Source: Blautia luti
GTDB taxonomy: Bacteria > Bacillota > Clostridia > Lachnospirales > Lachnospiraceae
Direction of reading: 5' to 3'
Length of the DNA: 64,000 nucleotides
NCBI RefSeq assembly: GCF_033096465.1
Contig: NZ_AP028156.1
Span: 1,074,501-1,138,500, forward strand
The notes under the pieces were generated by a model. It was not told the DNA's origin. It ran no database searches and worked only from the letters and a program-made list of their open reading frames with translations. The position numbers were made by a program, and so were the translations under genes. Shown piece after piece: positions 45,833-54,214 of the stretch. The number at the start of each line of letters is the position of its first letter. Within the stretch, counting starts at the first letter, position 1.

Positions 45833-47476
45833 TCAGTCTGTTTCCGTACTGTCTTCTTCACCCTGTTCCGTATCGGAACTTCCACCACTTAAGATACTGG
45901 TGATCACTTCATCCGGAACACCTGCATCGGAGAGATTACTCAGGATTTCCGTGAAATCCATAGTAGCTGCGTAAGCGGTCATAGCGTCTTCGTCATAAGC
46001 ACTGTAGGATTCGGTGATGGAAGAAAGATCCGGGATATCCACGGTTTCTCCTGCACCGGAAGTAATGCTGAGAGTTCCCAGGGTACTTCCTCCGCTTGTA
46101 ACAGAAAGGCTGATGGAACCGGTATCTTTCGTAGAAGCGATATCCATGATCAGTGCGAAATTCTGAAGAGCAGCAGCATCTTCGTTCGCTATATCCTCTG
46201 CAAAAGTAATAGTATAGGTTCCATTCAGATTGCCTTCTTTCTCAGAGGCAACATCATAATCTTTCACTTCAATATTTACAACAGGTGAGGAATCCTGGCT
46301 GAAAGTATAGGTTCCGTTCAGCTTATCATTCTCAATCTTTCCGCTTCCGGAAAGTTCGAAAGAACTGTCGTCTGCAGTTACAGACAGAAGATAACCGAAA
46401 TCAGAATCAGTCTTCGGCATCTTCCAGGTCAGGATCGGGGTATCTGTATCACCCTCATGAATTCCCAGTTCACGTCCTGCGATGTCGCCATTTCCGTCAA
46501 CCCAGATCCTGGTAGAGAGATAAGAATCTGTATCAGAAGTATCCACATCTTTCAGAGAATCCAGCCCTGTATCAATGGCCTTTATGAACTGGTCGTAGAG
46601 ATCCTCACTGTCAGGAAGGATCTGTGCCCAGTTTGACAGGATTCCCTCCAGTTCCTTGTCTGATTTCGCTTCGGACAGGATGGCATTGGCCATTTTCACA
46701 CCGTTTTCCAGAGTAATCTGGCCTTCATAGACTGTACAGTCAGCACTTACATCACCGGCAGTGAGAGTATCCTGGCTGCTTTCCCCTTCTGTCACATTGT
46801 CGAAGATCAGAGTACCATATTTGTTCAGAAGTTCTTCCAGTACAGAACCCTCCGGCATGGATGCAGAGAGATCGGAAAAAAGTGAAACAGAAGCGTTCAG
46901 TCCTGCAGAATAACCTTCCATGAAATCAGAAGAAGCAGTAACTGCACTGTCCAGGTCATCACTCAGATCAGAAGCAGCCTCTTCCAGTGATTTCGCCTGG
47001 ATCTCAGCGGCTTCTTTCAGGTTTACTTTTATATATTTATCTGAGAGTTCAGGAATCTTCATGAAAATATCCTGTGTTTCAGGATCGAGGTAATATTCGA
47101 TAGTACAGATCTGGGTGTCGTTTAACAGAACTTTCATCAGGATGCCCTCTTTACCATCCACAAAAGAACTGGTAGTAGAAAGAACCAGGCTATCTGCCCA
47201 GGAAATATCATCAGGAACCAGGAATCCCAGCAGAGAACGTCCGGAATCCTCCAGTTTCAGGGAAATATCCGCCTGCGCTCCGGACATCAGGGTTTCACTT
47301 GACTTCATGGATTCAGCATAAGCAGAAGTGAATTCAGCCACAGATTTCGCCCAGGCTTCCTTTTCGGCAGCTGAGTAGGAATCGGCACCAAAGGCAGCAG
47401 AAGGAACAGCGGCAGCACCAAGAACAGCAGCAGCACACAGGGCAGTTGTTTTACGTAACCATTTTTTTCCTTTCAT
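45833..47476 (-). CDS. Secreted protein of unknown function
   Basis: The 547-residue protein starts at ATG 47476 after AAGGAGGTTCTT. It has a clear signal peptide (KKWLRKTTALCAAAVLGAAA, cleavage probably after AAFGA). The mature part is acidic and rich in Ser, Asp, Thr and Leu. It has repeated beta-type patterns such as NGTYTFSQDSSPVVNIEV and LNGTYTITFAEDI, and a Glu/Asp/Thr-rich tail. There is no anchor motif. I do not recognise a family. It converges with the MATE gene, with a single base between the stop codons and no evident terminator. Confidence 0.7.
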   Translation of the reverse strand: MKGKKWLRKTTALCAAAVLGAAAVPSAAFGADSYSAAEKEAWAKSVAEFTSAYAESMKSSETLMSGAQADISLKLEDSGRSLLGFLVPDDISWADSLVLSTTSSFVDGKEGILMKVLLNDTQICTIEYYLDPETQDIFMKIPELSDKYIKVNLKEAAEIQAKSLEEAASDLSDDLDSAVTASSDFMEGYSAGLNASVSLFSDLSASMPEGSVLEELLNKYGTLIFDNVTEGESSQDTLTAGDVSADCTVYEGQITLENGVKMANAILSEAKSDKELEGILSNWAQILPDSEDLYDQFIKAIDTGLDSLKDVDTSDTDSYLSTRIWVDGNGDIAGRELGIHEGDTDTPILTWKMPKTDSDFGYLLSVTADDSSFELSGSGKIENDKLNGTYTFSQDSSPVVNIEVKDYDVASEKEGNLNGTYTITFAEDIANEDAAALQNFALIMDIASTKDTGSISLSVTSGGSTLGTLSITSGAGETVDIPDLSSITESYSAYDEDAMTAYAATMDFTEILSNLSDAGVPDEVITSILSGGSSDTEQGEEDSTETD

Positions 47477-47543
47477 AAGAACCTCCTTATTATGTTCTGG
47501 CATAATTACCATAAATTGAAAGATAGACGGTAAACCAATCTAT

Positions 47544-47574
47544 GTATATTTTATCAGAAAAAAATAAAATATAC
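47544..47574. promoter_or_regulatory. Perfect inverted repeat in the leader of the secreted-protein gene
   Basis: GTATATTTTAT / ATAAAATATAC, 11-base arms with a 9-base spacer, about 70 bases before the start codon of the secreted protein gene. AT-only arms and position suggest an operator. The rest of the 47477-47872 gap holds the metY promoter and nothing else that I can support. Confidence 0.45.
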
Positions 47575-47750
47575 CAGATATATTTAAGAAAATACTGAAA
47601 ATTCCGAAGAATCCGGTTACTGTAGATTCTGTACAGTGTGAGAACTGTATGGATGAAATCGTGAAAGAACATAATCACAGATTATAGATGAACTATAGGA
47701 TATAAATCAAAACTATAAGGATCTATACGAATTCCATATAAGGCTTTTCG

Positions 47751-47779
47751 TTGACAAGTATTCCCTGACTCGTTATACT
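47751..47779 (+). promoter_or_regulatory. Strong promoter of the MetY-like gene
   Basis: TTGACA (47751-47756), 17-base spacer, TATACT (47774-47779). The leader of about 85 bases shows no SAM riboswitch. Confidence 0.75.
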
Positions 47780-47872
47780 AGTATTCATATTGAAACACTA
47801 TGAAATATAAAGACTGATATACGCTGCCTGGGACAGAGTATTCAGCCACTAAGATAAAAGGGGAATGCCAAT

Positions 47873-49102
47873 ATGAAATTTCAGACCAGATTATTACACG
47901 GAAAAGCAGTAGATACTTATGCCAATGGAGCCACAGTACCGCCGGTGAGTTTCGCCAATGCATTTGCCTATGAAACCTCTGAACAGCTGGAAAAAGTTTT
48001 CCAGAACCGTGCACCGGGATTTGCCTACAGCAGGATTGCCAATCCCACAGTAGATGCTTTTGAGCGAAGAGTGAATGAGCTGGAAGGCGGGATCGGAGGT
48101 GTAGCCTGTTCATCCGGAATGTCAGCAGTTACTCTGTCACTGTTAAATATTCTTCAGGCAGGAGATGAGATCATTGCAGGAAGTGCCCTTTTCGGCGGAA
48201 CCCTGGATCTGCTCCACGATCTGGAAGCCTTCGGGATCAAAGTACATTTCATCCCGAAAGTGGAGAAAGAACTGATAGAGCCTCATCTCACAGAGAATAC
48301 CAAAGCCGTATTCGGAGAACTTATCGGAAATCCGGCCCTGAACGTAATGGATATCCGGGAAACCGCAGATTTTCTCCATGAAAAAGGAATCCCTCTTATC
48401 GTAGACAGCACCACAGCCACTCCTTATCTGGTAAATCCCATCCAGTACGGTGCTGATGTGGTAGTACACTCCACGTCCAAATATATCAACGGAAGCGGCG
48501 ATGCCATCAGCGGTATCATCATCGACAGCGGAAACTTCAGCTGGAACCCACAACGTTACCCGGGAATGGCAGATTATAAGAAATACGGCAAATTCGCCTA
48601 TCTGGTGAAACTGCGCAATGGAATCTGGCGAAACATGGGCGGATGCCTGGCCCCTATGAATGCCTACTTAAACATTATCGGAATGGAAACTCTGGGACTT
48701 CGCATGGAGCGTGTCTGTAACAACGCATATCAGCTCGCCCAGGCACTGGAGAAACTGGACGGAGTCACCGTCAATTACCCCCTTCTGGAATCTAGCCCAT
48801 ATCATGACCTGGCCCAGACCCAGTTAAACGGCAAAGGCGGCGCTATCCTCACCATCCGCACCGGCTCCAAAGAACGCGCCTATCAGCTCATCAACAAACT
48901 GAAATACGTAAAGATAGCCACCAACATCGGCGACGTCCGCACCCTGGTCATCCACCCCGCCTCCACCATCTACATCCACAGCACCCCGGAAGCAATGGCC
49001 GAAGCAGGCGTATACGAAGACAGCATACGCATCAGCGTAGGAATCGAAGACATCGAAGACCTGATTGCAGATTTTACGGAAGCGGTGGAAGGGCTGGAAT
49101 AG
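47873..49102 (+). CDS. O-acetylhomoserine sulfhydrylase / Cys-Met metabolism PLP enzyme
   Basis: The 409-residue protein belongs to the Cys/Met metabolism PLP family: FAYSRIANPTVDAFERRVNE, the PLP-stacking CSSGMSAVTLSLLNIL, LIVDSTTATPYLVNPIQYGA and the PLP Lys203 in VHSTSKYINGSGDAI. The QTRLLHGK opening and GNPALNVMDI favour the MetY (O-acetylhomoserine sulfhydrylase) branch, which makes homocysteine from O-acetylhomoserine and sulfide; methionine gamma-lyase activity cannot be excluded. The start follows AAAGGGGAATGCCAAT. Monocistronic. Confidence 0.83.
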   Translation: MKFQTRLLHGKAVDTYANGATVPPVSFANAFAYETSEQLEKVFQNRAPGFAYSRIANPTVDAFERRVNELEGGIGGVACSSGMSAVTLSLLNILQAGDEIIAGSALFGGTLDLLHDLEAFGIKVHFIPKVEKELIEPHLTENTKAVFGELIGNPALNVMDIRETADFLHEKGIPLIVDSTTATPYLVNPIQYGADVVVHSTSKYINGSGDAISGIIIDSGNFSWNPQRYPGMADYKKYGKFAYLVKLRNGIWRNMGGCLAPMNAYLNIIGMETLGLRMERVCNNAYQLAQALEKLDGVTVNYPLLESSPYHDLAQTQLNGKGGAILTIRTGSKERAYQLINKLKYVKIATNIGDVRTLVIHPASTIYIHSTPEAMAEAGVYEDSIRISVGIEDIEDLIADFTEAVEGLE

Positions 49103-49146
49103 AAGAATAACAGTATAATCCAAAGGATAATGCATTATAATAGAAT

Positions 49147-49225
49147 AAAAAATGCCTTGAAAATATAAGAGGTGGATGCTAAGATAAAAGTAAAGCATAT
49201 TTCTCTTAATTTTCAAGGCATTTTT
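49147..49225 (+). terminator. Long hairpin after the MetY-like gene
   Basis: 17-base perfect arms AAAAATGCCTTGAAAAT / ATTTTCAAGGCATTTTT, continued by TAAGAG / CTCTTA. The loop is about 30 bases. It serves as a terminator; the unusual length would also fit a small mobile repeat. Confidence 0.65.
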
Positions 49226-49360
49226 GCCGTCTGATATTCTTAAATTCATTTCAGAAATTCATGCTTTTATTTCAATTATAATAACAAAGCAGGAGTTCTG
49301 AATAGAGTTAAATATAGTACGACATGTTCTTGAACTCCTGCAAAACAGGAGGTATTGCTT

Positions 49361-49603
49361 ATGGCAAAAAGAAAGAACAGACAAGTTACAGTAAAGAGAA
49401 AACAGACTGATTCTGGAAAGATTGCAGCTAATCGTAACTATAAAGATACGGTTTTCAGAAAACTCTTTTCGGAGAGGAAAAATCTATTGTCACTGTATAA
49501 TGCAATTAATAGAACGGCATATACAGATGAAAATGCACTTGAGATTGTTACACTGGAGAGTGCCATCTATATGGGGATGAAAAATGATTTAGCTTTTATG
49601 TGA
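49361..49603 (+). pseudogene. N-terminal fragment of an Rpn/PD-(D/E)XK transposase-type nuclease, cut by an IS
   Basis: 80 codons starting after AGGAGG (ATG 49361) encode a basic N-terminus and RNYKDTVFRKLFSERKNLLS, the opening typical of Rpn-like nucleases of Lachnospiraceae. ITLESAI-type sequence (IVTLESAIYMGMKNDLAFM) is followed immediately by a stop codon contributed by the left end of the inserted IS element. The rest of the nuclease is not found at the other side of the IS, so the downstream part was deleted or replaced. Confidence 0.65.
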
Positions 49604-49747
49604 ACTTCCAGTAATTTTTCCGCCTAAAGAAAAAAGAACAAAAATAAAATCATAAAAAATCCCGGTTTTCTGCGCTTTTCCATTGCAGACAGCCGGGAAA
49701 TATAGTACAATTATTTTAGGCGGATAACCGCCTAGAAGGAGGGCGCT

Positions 49748-51442
49748 ATGTATCTGGATTTTTTAGTGAAAGTACCAACTGTAAAAGGCAAGATCACACG
49801 AAGAAAAAAGTCAAATGTTGTATATATAGAGTATGAGTATGACCGGGTTTATGATCCATCCCGGAAGTATACTTTTCCCAAAAGAGTAACAATCGGAAAA
49901 CTGTCAGATACGGATCCGGAACTCATGAAACCGAATCAAAATTTCCTGAAATATTTCCCCGATGCAGAGCTTCCGGAAAGCAAAAACAGGACTTCCAGAA
50001 GCAGCTGTCTCAGGGTAGGAACATATTTTGTACTGCGTAAGATCATAGAAGAATGCAGCTTGAACGATATCCTTGGAAAGTATTTTGGATCGCGTGATAT
50101 GGGGCTGTTTTTAGATCTGGCTGTTTATTCGATCATAGCAGAAAACAATGCAGCGCAGTACTATCCGGATTATACATACAACCATCCACTTTTTACGGAA
50201 AAGATGAAACAATACAGCGATTCAACCGTATCAGATTTCCTGAATTCAGTAACAGATGATCAGAGTACAGGATTTCTGAATACATGGAATGAGTCACGGA
50301 ATTACCGTGAAAAGATTTATATTTCTTATGATTCAACGAATAAAAACTGTCAGGCCGGGGATATAAAAATGGTGGAATTTGGGCATCCGAAAGTAGATAT
50401 GGGAGAGCCGGTATTTAATTATGCAGTTGCGTATGATACTCATAATCAGGAACCATTATTTTATGAAAAATATCCAGGAAGTCTGAATGATATCTCCCAG
50501 CTTCAGTTCATGCTGGATAAAGCATCCGGATATGGTTATAAGAAGATCGGATTCATTCTGGACAGGGGATATTTCAGCTGCGAGAATATACAATATATGG
50601 ATAAATGTGGGTATAGTTTTGTTATCATGGTGAAAGGGATGTCTGCCCTTGTGAATGAACTGATCCTGGAAAATAAAGGGACATTTGAAAATAAGCGGGT
50701 AAACAATATCTATGAATATGGAGTTTACGGAAAGACAATACGGCACAAACTGTATGCAAGTGATAAAAAAGAGCGTTATTTTCATCTGTATCATAGTATT
50801 TCCAAAGAAAGCGCAGAACGGATAGAGATTGAAAATCGGATCAACCAGATGACACAGTATCTGAAAAAGTACCAGAATAAGGTAAAGGAATTCGGTCCTG
50901 GATTTGAGAAGTATTTTAACCTTCATTATGATGAAAAGAGCCAGGCTTTTATACTACCGGAAGAACGGTGCAGTGTGGTAGAAAGAGAACTGGATCTGGC
51001 AGGATATTTTTGTATCGTTACATCGGAAAAGATGAGTGCGAAAGAAGCAATCGAACTGTATAAGAGCAGGGATGTATCGGAGAAACTATTCCGCGGAGAC
51101 AAATCATATCTGGGAAATAAGAGCATCCGGGTGTATTCAGAAGAATCAGCAGGAGCGAAGATATTTGTTGAATTTGTAGCCATGATAGTGCGCTGCAAGA
51201 TGTATATAAAACTAAAAGGAGAAATGAAAAAACTGGATAAGAAACTGAACTATATGACTGTACCGGCGGCAATAAAAGAGCTGGAAAAAATAGAAATGGT
51301 ACGTCAGTTAGACAATATATATCGTCTGGATCATGCAGTAACAGCGAACCAGAAAGTAATATTGAAAGCCTTTGGACTGGATGCGAATAGTATAAAATAC
51401 TTTGCATCAGAGCTGAGTAAGGAACTGAAAGAAGCAGAATAA
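49748..51442 (+). CDS. IS1634-like DDE transposase
   Basis: The 564-residue protein starts after GGAGGGCGCT. It has the RNase-H-like catalytic core: first Asp in KIYISYDSTNKNCQ, second Asp in KIGFILDRGYFSCENIQYM, Glu in AIELYKSRDVSEKLFRGDKS. This YxxxR-type C-signature is typical of the IS4/IS1634/ISL-like DDE_Tnp_1 family. Lengths of 530-580 residues are usual for IS1634 members. The frame is intact and all catalytic residues are present, so the element may be active. Confidence 0.85.
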   Translation: MYLDFLVKVPTVKGKITRRKKSNVVYIEYEYDRVYDPSRKYTFPKRVTIGKLSDTDPELMKPNQNFLKYFPDAELPESKNRTSRSSCLRVGTYFVLRKIIEECSLNDILGKYFGSRDMGLFLDLAVYSIIAENNAAQYYPDYTYNHPLFTEKMKQYSDSTVSDFLNSVTDDQSTGFLNTWNESRNYREKIYISYDSTNKNCQAGDIKMVEFGHPKVDMGEPVFNYAVAYDTHNQEPLFYEKYPGSLNDISQLQFMLDKASGYGYKKIGFILDRGYFSCENIQYMDKCGYSFVIMVKGMSALVNELILENKGTFENKRVNNIYEYGVYGKTIRHKLYASDKKERYFHLYHSISKESAERIEIENRINQMTQYLKKYQNKVKEFGPGFEKYFNLHYDEKSQAFILPEERCSVVERELDLAGYFCIVTSEKMSAKEAIELYKSRDVSEKLFRGDKSYLGNKSIRVYSEESAGAKIFVEFVAMIVRCKMYIKLKGEMKKLDKKLNYMTVPAAIKELEKIEMVRQLDNIYRLDHAVTANQKVILKAFGLDANSIKYFASELSKELKEAE

Positions 51443-51457
51443 GGAAGGAAAATAAAG

Positions 51458-51703
51458 ATGGCAAGAACAAGAAAAACAAGTAAGGAAGCATTGGAAGAAA
51501 AAATTAAAAAAGCAGAGGCTGATGTGATCGCAGCGAAGAAAAAGTATGACCAGGCAACAGCAAATCTGAAAGAACTGTTAGATAAGCGGGATGCCATAAG
51601 AAAAGAAGAGATCCTGTCAGCAGTTGTAAAAAGTGGGCGGTCATATGAGGAGATCATGAACTTTTTAAATGCAGGATCAGATGGAGAAAAGACGGAAAAA
51701 TAG
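51458..51703 (+). CDS. Small coiled-coil protein carried inside the IS element
   Basis: The 81-residue basic protein starts 15 bases after the transposase stop with AAGGAAGG upstream. It consists of a long coiled coil (EALEEKIKKAEADVIAAKKK ... LKELLDKRDAIRKEE) and a short C-terminal motif (SAVVKSGRSYEEIMNFLNAG). The pattern resembles DUF4315-like proteins of conjugative elements. It lies inside the right inverted repeat, so it moves with the IS. Role unknown; a transposase partner or regulator is possible. Confidence 0.65.
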   Translation: MARTRKTSKEALEEKIKKAEADVIAAKKKYDQATANLKELLDKRDAIRKEEILSAVVKSGRSYEEIMNFLNAGSDGEKTEK

Positions 51704-51818
51704 AATTATTTTGAAGCACAGATATAGGGACTCTCGATTCAGTCGGAAAAAGACTGGAAGTTCACATGTTGAGTTTTATAAGACATTAGAGTAGTATATT
51801 ATACTAGGGGTTGATACT

Positions 51819-52463
51819 TTGAGTAAATATTATTCTATACATGAATTTTCAAAAATTATAGGCGTATCTGCCCAGACATTACGAAATTGGGATGCCAATG
51901 GAAAACTTCATCCGCATCATACTACAGTAAGTGGCTATAGATATTATTCTGATGAGCAACTCAACCAGGTAATAAATGTAAAGCCTAAAAACCGCATTAC
52001 AATTGGATATTGTCGTGTTTCCAGTCATAAACAAAAAGATGATCTGGAACGACAGATTGATAATGTTAAAACATATCTTCTGGCAAAAGGACAGCCGTTT
52101 GAGATAATAAGTGATATCGGTTCCGGAATTAATTATAAGAAAAAAGGGCTCCAGAAATTGATCAGGCGAATATCTCAAAATCAGGTTGAAAAGGTTGTTG
52201 TTTTGTATAAAGATCGGTTACTGCGATTTGGTTTTGAGTTGATAGAATATATTGCTTCACTTTATAATTGTGAGATTGAGATTATTGATAATACTGAAAA
52301 GTCCGAACAGCAGGAACTTGTTGAAGATCTGGTTCAGATAATTACTGTATTCAGTTGCAAATTACAAGGAAAACGGGCAAACAAAGCTAAGAAACTTATC
52401 CGAGAATTGATACAGGAGGAAACAGATGGTAAAAGCCATAAAAGTAATGCTGATACCAAATAA
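51819..52463 (+). CDS. tnpA: IS607-type serine recombinase (TnpA)
   Basis: The 214-residue protein starts at TTG 51819 and has an N-terminal MerR-like helix-turn-helix (YSIHEFSKIIGVSAQTLRNW). The serine-recombinase catalytic domain has the nucleophile Ser in IGYCRVSSHKQKDDLERQ, then GSGINYKKKGLQKLIR and VLYKDRLLRFGFELIEYI. It cuts and pastes the element through a circular intermediate without target duplication. Full length. It overlaps tnpB by 38 bases. Confidence 0.9.
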   Translation: MSKYYSIHEFSKIIGVSAQTLRNWDANGKLHPHHTTVSGYRYYSDEQLNQVINVKPKNRITIGYCRVSSHKQKDDLERQIDNVKTYLLAKGQPFEIISDIGSGINYKKKGLQKLIRRISQNQVEKVVVLYKDRLLRFGFELIEYIASLYNCEIEIIDNTEKSEQQELVEDLVQIITVFSCKLQGKRANKAKKLIRELIQEETDGKSHKSNADTK

Positions 52464-53589
52464 CGTGCAGAAAACTAAGTTGTTTCAGTACGCCGGTGCT
52501 TCAAGATTTGCCTATAACTGGGCTTTGGCAAGGGAAATAGAAAACTATGAAAAAGGCGGAAAATTCATTTCAGATGCAGAATTCAGAAAAGAATTTACAA
52601 AGCTTAGACATTCTGATGAATATGCATGGTTATTGAATATTTCAAATAATGTAACAAAACAGGCGATCAAAGATGCCTGTACTGCTTATAAGAACTTTTT
52701 CAGGGGTTTGCAGAAATTCCCAAGATTCAAGTCAAAAAAGAGGTCAATGCCGAAGTTCTATCAGGACAACGTTAAGATACGATTTAGTAATACCCACGTT
52801 AAATTTGAAGGCTTTTCCTCCAGCAGGAAAGCCAATAAACAAAAAATGAATTGGGTAAGATTTGCAGAACATGGACGAATTCCGACAAATGCTAAATATA
52901 TGAATCCGCGAATATCCTTTGACGGATTGAACTGGTGGATCAGTGTATGTGTAGAATTTCCTGACTGTAGGGAAATACTTAATGATGACGGAGCCGGTAT
53001 AGACTTGGGAATCAAAGAACTGGCTGTCTGCTCTGATGGAACTAAGTATAAGAACATCAATAAGAGTCAGAAAATAAAGAAATCAGAAAAACAGAAACGC
53101 AGATTACAGCGTAGTATCTCTCGTTCTTACGAGAAAAATAAGAAAGGGGAAAGTTACTGTAAAACAAATAATGTGATCAAAAAGGAAAAACTTTTATTAA
53201 AACGAAATCACAGATTAACAAACATCCGTAAAAATTATTTAAATCAGACCATATCGGAGATCGTAGATCGAAAACCAAGATTTATATGTATTGAAGATCT
53301 GAATGTCAGCGGAATGATGAAAAACAGACATTTATCCAAAGCAGTTCAGGCACAGGGATTTTTTGGGTTTAGAAAACAGCTTGAATATAAGTGCAGCGAT
53401 AAAGGAATCCAGCTTATTGTGGCTGATCGGTTTTATCCATCATCAAAGCTTTGTAGCTGTTGTGGAAACATCAAAAAAGATCTGAAGTTATCTGACAGAG
53501 TTTATAGATGTGCGTGTGGGAATATGATTGACAGAGATTTCCAGGCATCTATAAATCTCAAGACTTATGGAGAAAAATTTGCAGGCTGA
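52426..53589 (+). CDS. tnpB: RNA-guided nuclease TnpB
   Basis: The 387-residue protein begins after AGGAGGAAACAG. RuvC catalytic residues are intact: Asp in GAGIDLGIKELAV, Glu in FICIEDLNVSGMM and Asp in NMIDRDFQASINLKTYG. A four-Cys zinc finger (CSCCG ... CACG) lies between the last two. The N-terminal part has the usual KLFQYAGASRFAYNWALARE and RNA-binding basic stretches. TnpB cuts DNA guided by a right-end transposon RNA and keeps copies of the element at the donor site. It is of typical length and probably active. Confidence 0.92.
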   Translation: MVKAIKVMLIPNNVQKTKLFQYAGASRFAYNWALAREIENYEKGGKFISDAEFRKEFTKLRHSDEYAWLLNISNNVTKQAIKDACTAYKNFFRGLQKFPRFKSKKRSMPKFYQDNVKIRFSNTHVKFEGFSSSRKANKQKMNWVRFAEHGRIPTNAKYMNPRISFDGLNWWISVCVEFPDCREILNDDGAGIDLGIKELAVCSDGTKYKNINKSQKIKKSEKQKRRLQRSISRSYEKNKKGESYCKTNNVIKKEKLLLKRNHRLTNIRKNYLNQTISEIVDRKPRFICIEDLNVSGMMKNRHLSKAVQAQGFFGFRKQLEYKCSDKGIQLIVADRFYPSSKLCSCCGNIKKDLKLSDRVYRCACGNMIDRDFQASINLKTYGEKFAG

Positions 53590-53740
53590 CATTGAAACGT
53601 TAATGCAAATATGTACGGATACGTTAGTCCGGAATTTACGCCTATGGAGAGTACAAGAACTTGTGAGTAGATTGATATTTATATCATCAAAAGCATACTC
53701 GTTGAAGTAGAAATGGAACATAGAAGTTTATAACTTTTTA
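53480..53740 (+). ncRNA. Probable right-end guide RNA (omega RNA) of TnpB
   Basis: Known TnpB guide RNAs overlap the 3' end of tnpB and run to the right end of the element. Here the 150 bases after the tnpB stop codon are non-coding. They contain CGGATACGTTAGTCCGG and nearby short stems, and end with TATAACTTTTTATAAG. The guide would be the flanking DNA just beyond about 53745. Position by analogy only. Confidence 0.45.
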
Positions 53741-53770
53741 TAAGTTTTCAGTAACGGTGGGAGAAATCTG

Positions 53771-54025
53771 ATGAATGTAATGCCGATACAGGAAGTGATT
53801 GACAGAGTAACGGAAATTTGTAAAAAGAACGGTGTGAAGAGATTAGATTTATTTGGTTCTTTTGCTACAGGAACAGCTACGCCTGGATGTAGTGACATTT
53901 TCAAACTTGAGGATGAACTTGCGGATATACCGACTCTTCGGAAAATCGATATTTTTGAATTTGAGACAATACATAATGAATTTTTGCTGGAGGATATAAA
54001 GAAGTATGGAAAGCAAATATATTAA
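53771..54025 (+). pseudogene. MNT-type nucleotidyltransferase antitoxin with internal deletion
   Basis: 84 codons after GGTGGGAG. The N-terminus is a minimal nucleotidyltransferase: GVKRLDLFGSFATGTATPGC. The GS motif is present, but after SDI the sequence jumps to FKLEDELADIPTLRKIDIFE. The expected DFxVxF strand and about 20 residues, including the second catalytic Asp, are missing. The C-terminus ending KKYGKQIY is normal for these antitoxins. It is in frame, so a short protein could be made, but it should lack catalytic activity. Confidence 0.65.
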
Positions 54026-54089
54026 CAGATATAATACTTTCTGCAGAAGTGTGAAAAGCTGGAGTAATACTATAAAGAATAAATTATAA
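54006..54089 (+). pseudogene. N-terminal remnant of a HEPN toxin
   Basis: 27 codons (MESKYINRYNTFCRSVKSWS...) overlap the end of the MNT gene, as HEPN genes do in MNT-HEPN pairs. The RYNTFCRSV opening matches HI0074-type HEPN proteins. The rest, including the RNase motif, is gone. The frame ends at TAA 54087. Confidence 0.5.
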
Positions 54090-54214
54090 ATTAGATATTG
54101 CATTTTCACTAAATTTCTATTAAACTGTCTGTATCATCACAAACTACACAACAGATGGACTGGAAATAGGACGTTGTGTAAAAAAGAAATAAAGAAATGA
54201 GGAAACGTGTGGAA

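Larger units (their letters stand above)
49600..51765 (+). mobile_element. IS1634/IS4-group insertion sequence
   Basis: About 2.17 kb bounded by imperfect terminal inverted repeats: left GTGAACTTCCAGTAATTTTTCC, right (reverse complement) GTGAACTTCCAGTCTTTTTCCG. It contains a DDE transposase gene and a small coiled-coil gene. The exact ends and target duplication are unclear because ATGTGAAC is shared by both flanks. A hairpin CCCGG/CCGGG in the left leader (about 49662-49698) may block transcription from outside. Confidence 0.75.
51767..53750 (+). mobile_element. IS607-family element with tnpA and tnpB
   Basis: Serine recombinase and TnpB genes overlap and are flanked by short AT-rich ends. 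IS607 elements have no inverted repeats, so the boundaries are approximate. TTTTATAAG occurs near both presumed ends (51774 and 53736). It directly follows the right end of the previous IS. Confidence 0.65.

Noticed and set aside
47780..47872. SAM riboswitch before the MetY-like gene
   Set aside because: Leader of about 90 bases lacks the conserved stems and no terminator follows.
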